DNA of 42,500 nt from Stramonita haemastoma (Eukaryota > Mollusca > Gastropoda > Neogastropoda > Muricidae). The notes under the pieces are model-generated. The model made no database searches. It had not been told where the DNA came from and saw only the letters and a list, made by a program, of their open reading frames with translations. This document shows, in pieces, positions 33,240 through 42,500 of the stretch. Each line of letters opens with the position of its first letter. The first letter of the stretch is position 1. The position numbers and the translations under genes are program-made. The stretch lies in the NCBI GenBank assembly GCA_030674155.1, contig CM060329.1, forward strand, positions 28,815,776 through 28,858,275, in the 5' to 3' direction.

Positions 33240-33948
33240 GCCTGTGTGTGCATGCCTGTGTGTATGTGGGTGTTTGCAGGAGAAATGCATGTGCAGATGT
33301 CAAAGTTCTTGCATTTGGGAATAAAAAATCCAAATCGTAATCCAAATCAAAACCAGAACGTTTTATCGTCACATTCGACATACAGGCTTATTAATTTTGA
33401 CTTTGCATAAATCATGAACATTAATTCAGGGTAGATATCCAATCTACCCGCAACCCACACATTAGAAAGCAAGAGATTTGATCCCCAGGTTGAAGCCAGA
33501 CTTCACCTCCAATATTCAGATTCTCAAGTAATGAATGATCTAGGTGTTAGTCTTTTGAATGATACAATATACTGAATAAGACGTTTAGCTCACAAACCCA
33601 ACACCTCGTCAACATGAGACTTGTCTTGGGCTAAAGTTGCTATTCCTAAGAAATCAAACAAAAGGACAACAAACCATATGTCTCTTTTCTAAAGGGGTGG
33701 CACTGTGGTTGTGATATTACATTTTCCGTGGGAGAGAGCAGCTCAGATTTCATGCACAGAAATCTGCCATGACTGCAAATACCACCATCCACCATACACC
33801 ACATCACACACCACACAACAACACACCACCACCCCACACACACACACACCGCTAACACACTAGAATGATACAATTATCACGATTGCACACTCCCTCCCTC
33901 CATCCCACCACCACATCCCACCACCAATACTTTGTGTCCCTTACACAG
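33240..33948. other. Intron sequence, no gene seen
   Basis: It contains CAGATTTCATGCACAGAAAT, then CTGCCATGACTGCAAATACC and a CA/CCA-rich stretch (33780-33850) before the acceptor at 33948. No coding signal. Confidence 0.5.
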
Positions 33949-34207
33949 CCAAGCAGCCAAAGCCAGACAGACGCCCCCAAAAGACGCCCCCAAGCTGAAG
34001 ATCACCAGCACAGGCTGCTACGACCGCGTCTTCCGAGCTCACAGCCTGAGGGTTCCACTGAAGCAGGGCACCTCACAGATGACCTTCACCCTCTGCAACG
34101 TGTCCCAGGACAGCTCGTTCCGGTTCCTGGGGTGGCATGGACCTTACCTCAATGGGGAGGTCAGCTATCTCCAGCTGGAGGGACACAGAAGACTGTTTTA
34201 CAACCGG
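33949..34207 (+). CDS. Unrecognised zinc-finger-like protein, middle exon
   Basis: After TCCCTTACACAG, one base completes the phase-2 codon from the previous exon. The exon reads QAAKARQTPPKDAPKLKI, then TSTGCYDRVFRAHSLRVPL, KQGTSQMTFTLCNVSQD, SSFRFLGWHGPYLNGEVSY and LQLEGHRRLFYNR, ending at CGG|GTGAGT in phase 0. Alternating hydrophobic residues suggest beta strands of an immunoglobulin-like or similar sandwich. It faintly recalls the N-terminal beta domain of Mov10-like helicases, but I would not name it on that. The frame is uninterrupted here, unlike in the preceding exon, which argues that the gene is alive. Confidence 0.75.
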
Positions 34208-34319
34208 GTGAGTTCTTTTTTCTATTATAATCTCATTATTATCTATCTCTAGTTATATCTTCTTCTTCTTTTTTTTTTTTTACTTTGGATTTGTTGTTTA
34301 TTCTATTTTGTACGATCTT

Positions 34320-34430
34320 ATTGTATTATATTCTATCAATCGTAAAAAAAAGGCCGTAAACTTAAATGGTAGGGCATGTCACAAGATCAATAGGACTTGC
34401 AAAACATACTGCAAAGGCACTGTCCAAGAG
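34320..34430 (+). pseudogene. LINE 3' fragment, partial copy
   Basis: CTATCAATCGTAAAAAAAAG, then GTAAACTTAAATGGTAGGGC, then CACAAGATCAATAGGACTTG, then GGCACTGTCCAAGAG repeats the start of the fragment at 34558-34660 about 237 bp later. It was therefore duplicated locally together with the flank TTGTATTAT, rather than inserted independently. Too short to classify alone. Confidence 0.75.
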
Positions 34431-34579
34431 AGAAGCACCTGGGTGAGTGATTTCTTTTATCATAGCTTTGTTTTTTTGTTTTTTGGGGGCTTTTTTTTTT
34501 GCTTTGAACTTGGTATTTGTTTATTTCTAATATTGTAACGACTAATGCCATTGTATTATCTTCTATCAATCGTAAAAAA

Positions 34580-34832
34580 AGCGTAAACTTAAATGGTACG
34601 GGCATGTCACAAGATCGAAAGGACTTGCAAAAACAATACTGCAAGGCACTGTCCAAGGAGGACGAAAAAGAGGCAGGCCAAGGAAAAGATGGGAGGACAA
34701 CATCAGCGAATGGACAGGCCTAGAACTCAACATAATTTTGAGAAAGGCAGAACAGAGAGGAATGGAGGGAATTAGTTGTCAAGTCTTCAGGGGTGCTCCC
34801 ACAGCCAGACTAAGGATGGATGGATGGATATA
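34580..34832 (+). pseudogene. LINE 3' end fragment with (GGAT)n tail
   Basis: In one frame it reads RKLKWYGHVTRSKGLAK, then TILQGTVQGGRKRGRPRKRW and EDNISEWTGLELN. A one-base change then leads to REEWRELVVKSSGVLPQPD. This is the basic C-terminal end of a group of non-LTR retrotransposon polyproteins. It ends in GGATGGATGGAT and TA repeats. It is the same family as 14930-15172. It sits in the second intron of the zinc-finger-like gene. Confidence 0.82.
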
Positions 34833-34841
34833 TATATTATA

Positions 34842-34886
<45 letters not shown>

Positions 34887-34887
34887 C
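34833..34887. repeat. (TA)n microsatellite
   Basis: A TA array with TTA interruptions after the LINE tail. Confidence 0.92.
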
Positions 34888-34919
34888 AGGTCATGTAAGA
34901 GCTCCTGACTTCAGTTGGG

Positions 34920-35166
34920 GAAAAAATGCAAAATCAAAGTGGTCATGGGCATGTCACACGAATATCTGACTGGCCAAGACTGTCCTACAGGAACAGTACA
35001 AGGAGGAGACGACGAGATCAGACAGAGAAAGATGGGACAACATCAGAGAGTAACTGGCCTTGAGTGGAACGATTTGGTACAGGAAGCTGAAAAGCGCAAA
35101 GTGTGGAGGAAGCTGGCTTGCAAATTCTTCAGTGGTGCCCCAACGGTCTACAAGACAATCGATAGG
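34920..35166 (+). pseudogene. LINE 3' end fragment, diverged
   Basis: AAATCAAAGTGGTCATGGGC, then CAAGACTGTCCTACAGGAAC, then AAGATGGGACAACATCAG, then GGCCTTGAGTGGAACGA follows the same order as the fragment at 34580, but with many differences and broken frames. It ends ACAAGACAATCGATAGG. A related but older LINE remnant. Confidence 0.7.
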
Positions 35167-35308
35167 TGAAGGTGAAAAGGTTTTACTTTAGGAGGTGATG
35201 GAATTTTGTTTGGATGTGTCTTTTGGGGTTTTTTCTTTGTTTTTGTTTGGTATTTTTTGTTTTGTTGTTTTGAGGCAAGATGTAAGGTCGATTACAATAT
35301 CTAATGCA

Positions 35309-35344
35309 CCACACACAACACACACACCACACCACACCACACCA

Positions 35345-35406
<62 letters not shown>
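35309..35406. repeat. (CA)n microsatellite
   Basis: A CA array with ACC interruptions. Confidence 0.95.
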
Positions 35407-35408
<2 letters not shown>

Positions 35409-35529
35409 GATATTTCTATTATTCATGCTCTTGCCTGTTAAAATTGCTTGCAAACGATCATTTTCATCCATCAGTCTCCAACTTTATTCAGCTCTCTGTA
35501 ATTCTTTGATTTGATCGTTGGTTTCAGAG

Positions 35530-35697
35530 GAAAGCATTGACTTAACGCTGCAAATCACGCCTCAAGAGAAGACCACCCTCAGCTTCAAAGTTCACTTCCG
35601 CCTGGAAGATCTGGGAAGAAAGATAGATTCCAGTCGTTATGCCTCTGTCGTGGAAAACGTCCCAGTTAGGATTTCTGTGGTGGAGGAGCACAAATAG
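35530..35697 (+). CDS. Unrecognised zinc-finger-like protein, last exon
   Basis: After TTGGTTTCAGAG the exon opens in phase 0, continuing NR-ESIDLTLQ. It reads ESIDLTLQITPQEKTTLSF, then KVHFRLEDLGRKIDSSRYA and SVVENVPVRISVVEEHK, then TAG at 35695-35697. The first AG (35526-35527) would give an early stop, so the acceptor is taken at 35529. The strand-like pattern continues the domain of the previous exon. No membrane segment is seen. Confidence 0.75.
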   Translation, partial: ESIDLTLQITPQEKTTLSFKVHFRLEDLGRKIDSSRYASVVENVPVRISVVEEHK

Positions 35698-36169
35698 AAG
35701 GCGACACCGAAGAATGTGGGAACCCAATGAAGCAGAAAAAGGGGGATAAGTCTTGTCTGAAAGAGGGGAAAGAAGAACCTCGTATGATTTGCATCTCTAG
35801 CAGGAGTGGTGGGTAGTGGACTGATCGATTGTTATGAAGCAGGGGAGAGAATGTAAAAAAAAAAAAAAGAAGAAAAAAAAAGCTGGTTTCCATGGTGTTC
35901 CTACAACGATGAAAAACCAAGCTTTGTCTATCTCTTTCATCCTCATCCCTTCTTCCCCTTCCCAATAATTATTTGTCATTTTCTGATTTTGTGCGTGTTT
36001 TTTTTTTTTTTGTTTGTTTGTTTGTTTTTGTGTGTGTGTGTGTGTGTTGTGTGTGTGTGTGTGTGTGTGCTTTTTGTGTTTTTTGTTACTTTTTTGTGTG
36101 TGTATGAATATACTATTTTTACATTATTTTTGTCTGTCTCTGCCTCTGTATCTGCCCCCCCCCCCCCCC

Positions 36170-36237
<68 letters not shown>

Positions 36238-36460
36238 CTAAATAATGGTTTGCCTTATGGTTACTGATTTATTTATGTGAATACATTTCTTTTTGATTCA
36301 GTTAAGCTTGAGATTCATATGATACACTTTTGCTTCATCAGATAATAATCACGAATGTTCTATGTTGCATATGTGTTGATTAGTGTCTTCTTTTTTTTTT
36401 GGGGGGGGTAGCTGGTTTATAAACAGAATGTTTCAAATTTGTTGTAACCATCGATGTTTT

Positions 36461-36550
<90 letters not shown>

Positions 36551-36712
36551 TAATAATAGTCTCCACTAATGAAACAATTTGCTATCATACCTTATTAGCC
36601 AACTCCCCCTCCCCCCCCCCTTTTTTTTCTCTCAATATGATCAACACTGGAAGTGACTGTATCTCTTGGACATGGTTGGTGCCAACTTAAGATATACTCA
36701 TTCATAAATAAA
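35698..36712 (+). promoter_or_regulatory. 3' untranslated region of the zinc-finger-like gene, with poly(A) signal
   Basis: Non-coding sequence with A, T, TG, C and CT runs (CT array 36172-36236) and a TA array at 36467-36547. AATAAA at 36707-36712 (CATAAATAAAAGCC), followed by a T/G-rich stretch, is a good end signal. An earlier end cannot be excluded. Confidence 0.5.
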
Positions 36713-36837
36713 AGCCTGTTGTCTTCATTGTGTCAGTGTTCAGTCATTTTTGCTAAATTAATGTAGAAATATTTGGAAAGAAATGATGTCGAATAAAATT
36801 AATGAAAATCGTTTTTTGTCAAGGGGTCTTTCTAAAA

Positions 36838-36838
<1 letters not shown>

Positions 36839-36890
<52 letters not shown>

Positions 36891-36897
36891 CGCGCGC
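36839..36897. repeat. (TG)n microsatellite
   Basis: TG array ending in GCGCGCG, directly before a SINE-A fragment. Confidence 0.95.
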
Positions 36898-36924
36898 GTG
36901 CGTTTATTATTTTTTATTATTTAT

Positions 36925-37012
36925 CTATATCGAGGATAATGGAATAAGCACTCTTGTGCTTTTTTACATCCAGTTCCTGTGTGTATGCAGTTTTGCAAAT
37001 CTTGTCATCTGT
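36925..37012 (-). repeat. SINE-A fragment
   Basis: TATATCGAGGATAATGGAAT, then CACTCTTGTGCTTTTTTACA, then TGTATGCAGTTTTGCAAATC. It stops at CTTGTCATCTGTGTGTG, where a (TG)n array replaces the rest of the element. Confidence 0.88.
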
Positions 37013-37117
37013 GTGTGTGTGTGTGTGTGTGTGTGATAATTTGCAGATGTGCAGAGAGACCAGAAGTTACACTTCTTCATGTCCATCTCTCCTTTCAATT
37101 AATATCTTGAAATATTG

Positions 37118-37200
<83 letters not shown>

Positions 37201-37271
37201 TCACACACACACACACGCACACACACACACACGCACACTGATGCAAGCACCAACACAACACAACACAGCAC

Positions 37272-37334
<63 letters not shown>

Positions 37335-37440
37335 AAGGTGGGCTCACGCCTACACACCAGTGAATAGTATTTTTGAAGAGACGGTGAAAAAATATATTTT
37401 GCGTGCGCCTGCACTGCGCGCACACACACGCGCGCGCGCG
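37013..37440. repeat. Microsatellite cluster (TG, CT, CA)
   Basis: (TG)n 37011-37034, (CT)n 37122-37196, CA-rich 37197-37332, GCGC runs near 37417-37440. Confidence 0.93.
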
Positions 37441-38085
37441 GTATGTGTGTGTGATAAACTAAATCCTGTCGGAGGTAGGGGGGTGTGTAGATTCCTCTGT
37501 CCCCCAGTCCCCAGTCCCTCCCCTTCCCCCGAAAAGGTCAATGACCCTGACCAGTCCTGCCGCACCAGTTAACAGTCGACCTAGTTCAACGTTCAGTTAT
37601 CAGTCTCTGCAGATACTAATCTCAGTTTGTGCCCGGCCCCACTCCACCCCTCTTCTATTCCCCCACTCTCGATTCCTCCACCTCCCCTCCCCCCCCCCCC
37701 CGCCACTTTTGTGTTCCTCTCCACCCACCCCTCTTACGTCGTTAACCATACCCAAACCTTACCCCCGTGTTTTATCGGACCAGGGAAATCCCCCTAAAGC
37801 GTTGCGAGGGCGATGTTCTAAAAATAACCAGCTGACCTCAGCGATGGTTTTAGTAAAAAAGGTGCGGTGTCAGTTTGCGTTGTCCCCTTATCAAATGTTG
37901 GTCCTAAGACACTTTTTAAATTTTTTTTTTTTTTATAGTAGTGAATAGTTATATTGTGGGTTATGTATAGGCCTAACTAATGTGACTATTCATAGAAATC
38001 ACTTAGTACATTGTTCACAGTTAGCCTCTTTGAGGGCTGGTTTTTGTTGTTGTTGTTGTTGTTCGTCCCTGCTCCGAGGTTGACT
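37441..38085. other. Intergenic, no gene supported
   Basis: C-rich, with open frames on the plus strand at 37541-37948 that have low-complexity Pro/Ser composition. No splice context or family match. Confidence 0.5.
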
Positions 38086-38220
38086 TATTTATTTATTTAT
38101 TTATTTTATTCTTTTATATCGAGGATAATGGAATAAGCACTGGGGGACTGGATGTAAAAAGCACATGAATGTTTATTCCATTATCCTCTATTTAAAAGAA
38201 TAAATAAATAAATAAATAAA

Positions 38221-38221
<1 letters not shown>
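38086..38221. repeat. Foldback of two SINE-A tails
   Basis: The left arm is (TTTA)n TTCTTTTATATCGAGGATAA then TGGAATAAGCAC. The right arm is GCACATGAATGTTTATTCCA then TTATCCTCTATTTAAAAGAA and (TAAA)n. The arms, about 60 bases each, are near reverse complements around a loop GGGGGACTGGATGTAAAAA. Confidence 0.88.

Positions 38222-38280
<59 letters not shown>
38222..38280. repeat. (CA)n microsatellite
   Basis: A CA array between the foldback and a full SINE-A copy. Confidence 0.96.
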
Positions 38281-38283
<3 letters not shown>

Positions 38284-38630
38284 CATGGGGATGGATAGCC
38301 TAGTGGTCAGAACATTGCGCTCGCAGTTTGACGACCCGGGTTCCATTCGGGTCGAGGAGATTTTTCTCCTGGAATTAACATCAGTGCTGACTCCACTCTC
38401 CCCAAAAGTCCTTCGGATGAGACTTTAAACCGAGGCCCCGTGTGCGAACGCACGCAGAACATCTTGCGCACACGTTAAATCCTGTTCCGCTTTTCGTAAG
38501 AGTAGGTCATCGTGTGCCGGTGGGAACAGATGACATTTACAAACTGCATACACACGGGGACTGGATGTAAAAAAGCACAAGAATGCTTATTCCATTATCC
38601 TCGATATAAAAGAATAAATCAAATAAATCA
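38284..38630 (+). repeat. SINE-A copy, full length, plus strand
   Basis: Head GGGGATGGATAGCCTAGTGG, then TCAGAACATTGCGCTCGCAG, then CCCGGGTTCCATTCGGG (B box slightly altered). The body matches 24500-24850 throughout. The tail is GGACTGGATGTAAAAAAGCA, then TTATTCCATTATCCTCGATA, then TAAAAGAATAAATC. Confidence 0.92.
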
Positions 38631-38632
38631 AA

Positions 38633-39150
<518 letters not shown>

Positions 39151-39310
39151 CCATCTTCCAAACCTTCGACTAAAGTTGCTCACTTTTAAACTGAGGGAAG
39201 CATGTCTACAGATCACTATACAGCTGACCCGTTTTGTTATGGTATTGAGGTGGAGGGTTTTGATTACCAACATATTGACTTACATACTTTATCTCTTATT
39301 TTTATTTATT

Positions 39311-39425
39311 TTATTTTATTCTTTTACATCGAGGATAATGGAATAAGTTGTCATCTGTTCCCACCGGCAGTTAATGGCTTACTCTTACGAAAAGCGGAAC
39401 AGGATTTAACGTGTGCGCAAGATAT

Positions 39426-39430
<5 letters not shown>
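39311..39430 (-). repeat. SINE-A copy with internal deletion
   Basis: GGATAATGGAATAAG runs directly into TTGTCATCTGTTCCCACC, so the usual GCACTC...TTTTGTAAATC segment of about 60 bases is missing. It ends at GTGCGCAAGATATTCTGTG, where a (TG)n array begins. Confidence 0.87.

Positions 39431-39487
<57 letters not shown>
39428..39487. repeat. (TG)n microsatellite
   Basis: The TG array grows out of the TTCTGCGTGCG-like part of the SINE. Confidence 0.93.
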
Positions 39488-39488
<1 letters not shown>

Positions 39489-39489
39489 C

Positions 39490-40520
39490 GATTTCATCTA
39501 AAGTCTCTTCACAAATTATGATATTAGACGGAGAAAGGAGGAGATGGGGGTGGGGGAGTCTGGATTATTGTTTGGGGGTGGATGAGCATTATTTTGAATA
39601 CATGCGGACAAATAAATGGAAATCAGATGACTCATCTACTATGAAAGCTTTAATATGCAACTACTGAATAATGCTTCGGTACAACAGGCAGACACAACAA
39701 TAAAAAAAATTATGAATAAATAAATTGCATAACCCCCCCCCCAAAAAAAAAAAAATCACATTTTGTAACCAGATCTAGCAAGTGAACAGTAAAAACCGTA
39801 TGCCTAAATGTCTTAGAACACTAACCAAGAAAAGGAAATCTATTCCACTAAAACAGAGTGTCTTTAAAGACCGTAATAATCACATAAGGAACCATCTGGA
39901 CTATGTAATAATGATTTGATTAAAAAAAAAAAAAAATCAATAAAGGATCGCTGAAGATTGTGGATGACGATAATGAGGTAGGAGTAAGTATGTAGACTTT
40001 CAACTTGTGACATATTAAAATATGATCAACAGTTATGCTTGTAACCACGTATGCAAAAAAAAACAACAACAAACAAACAAAACCTTTCCAACATACTTAA
40101 GTCTTAAAACAGTTCAGTTTCCATCTGAGAGCCAGAGAAACTGTTGTTGTTGTTTTTACGGTAGCAATCTGTTTCTTGTTTTTTTAACACAACAAGACTC
40201 AAATTGTACTATTTCTCGATATATATACATCTAGACAACCAACCCTCTTTTTCCCAGACTGAAGTAGTTTGTGCTGAGTTTTTTTATTTTTTTTATTTTT
40301 TTTTAACAATCTGATAGCATTCTTGTAGTGATAAATGGGTATTCAAATATGCAACATCTACTTAACCAGTTGCTTCCTGTTTTGCTAAATTATCTACTTT
40401 TTGATTATACTTTATACCCGAGTGAGATGGAATCCAGCAAGAAGTTAGATGTGAGCCTTTTAAGTGAGAAGATGGATGAAATCACAAATTTCAATGATGG
40501 ATGAAATTACAAATTTGGTG
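39490..40520. other. Intergenic, no gene seen
   Basis: A/T-rich with A, C and T runs. No coding signal or recognised repeat. Confidence 0.55.
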
Positions 40521-40524
40521 TACG

Positions 40525-41652
<1,128 letters not shown>

Positions 41653-41785
41653 ATTCTTTTATATCAAGGATAATGGAATCAGCATTCATGTGCTTTTTTT
41701 CATCCAGTCCCCGTGTGTATGCAGTTTTGTAAATCTTGTCATCTGTTCCGACCGGCACACAATGGCCTACTCTTACGAAAAGCAT
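41653..41785 (-). repeat. SINE-A fragment
   Basis: AAATTCTTTTATATCAAGGA, then TAATGGAATCAGCATTCATG, then TGTATGCAGTTTTGTAAATC, then CACACAATGGCCTACTCTTA. It stops at CGAAAAGCA, where a local direct repeat begins. Confidence 0.87.
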
Positions 41786-41996
41786 ATTGACAAATTGGTT
41801 ACTCATTGATAATAGAAAAGGGTATATATATCAGAAAAGTGCAATACTGTTGTTAAACTGACCTACTAAAGACGTGGAAGAGGATGAAAAGGATGACAAA
41901 GAGTCGGTGTTTTCTGTTTTTTTCAACAGCTTCCTTTTATTGAAAAAAAAAGGCACATTGACAAATTGATGACTCATTAATAATAGAAAAGGGTAA
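41781..41996 (+). repeat. Direct repeat pair, about 44 bp
   Basis: AGCATATTGACAAATTGGTT, then ACTCATTGATAATAG, then AAAAGGGTA (41781-41824) recurs as AGGCACATTGACAAATTGAT, then GACTCATTAATAATAG, then AAAAGGGTAAA (41951-41996). Confidence 0.8.
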
Positions 41997-42500
41997 ACTT
42001 TGTTGCCTTCACCCAGGTCAATGTACATGCAGATCTGCCAGTGCCTTCCGCATGCCTCTTGGTTTTATCAGATTTTTTCCTTTTTTATCAAGGTGTTGTC
42101 ACTTTTGTCAATTTTGTAATTTTGAGAAGACCACAAGTGATGTTAATTAACAAAGATCTGGTGCTGCACCTCTTCGCGTGCTAATGTATACACACAAGAT
42201 ATTATGCACGTTAAAGATCTCATAGCAGCACTTAATGACCAAGATGTGTGTTACGTTATTGGTTCTGAGGAACAAACTCTTTGTTTTGAAGACACTCCAG
42301 TGGACGTATAACGCTGACTGAAGTGCCAAGAGTTGCTCCCCTACCTCTCGGGAATCACATCTAACAGAGCACACACCACTCAGAGATCAAGTTATAATTC
42401 TTTTATTCAACTAATCTACTTCAAAACAGTATTGTTTCCAGTACAAAAATTCCAATAAAAACAAACAAGAAAACTCCTTTCTAACATCACCACGGATTTA
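41997..42500. other. Intergenic, no gene seen
   Basis: No coding signal. TTTATT at 42402-42407 is a possible minus-strand poly(A) signal, so a minus-strand gene could begin beyond the window and end here. No exon is visible to support it. Confidence 0.4.

Overview
The window reads as nuclear DNA of an invertebrate animal, most likely a mollusc and perhaps a gastropod. It has short exons in long introns, GT-AG junctions, very dense CT/TG/CA/TA microsatellites and many tRNA-headed short interspersed elements. The lineage is inferred from repeat style and is not proven. There are no bacterial operons and no CRISPR.

Three host genes can be read, all on the plus strand. (1) Positions 350-10137 hold the 3' part of a WASP/N-WASP gene (WASL-like): the end of the CRIB motif, the GTPase-binding region, a proline-rich exon with two WH2 motifs, a central motif present as two alternative exons (4813-4924 and 6459-6576), and an acidic last exon ending ...DDEWDD. 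The splice phases fit throughout. The two central exons are both phase 0 in and phase 1 out, so either can be used but not both. (2) Positions 17347-23229 hold an unrecognised protein with three predicted membrane segments and a long Ser/Pro-rich tail. (3) Positions 31962-35697 hold an unrecognised protein with a low-complexity Thr/Pro/Ser region, a zinc-finger-like motif and a C-terminal beta-rich domain.

Repeats fill the rest. 3.8-4.1 and 9.0-9.3 kb carry a SINE whose head looks partly tRNA-like and partly 5S rRNA-like. A second tRNA-headed family (SINE-A here) has about eleven copies on both strands, one split by another SINE (SINE-B) with a 14-bp target duplication. 13.76-16.24 kb contains a diverged direct duplication. 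24.9-26.4 kb is a 5'-truncated non-LTR retrotransposon with one nonsense codon, and short LINE 3' ends lie at 14.9, 34.3, 34.6 and 34.9 kb. 6.57-7.83 kb is a minisatellite whose unit repeats the exon-intron junction of the WASP-like gene.

Reading frames break inside otherwise good exons of genes 1 and 3, and possibly gene 2. The breaks are mostly single missing bases, several in homopolymers. Consensus errors in the assembly explain this more simply than pseudogenes, but the sequence alone cannot decide.
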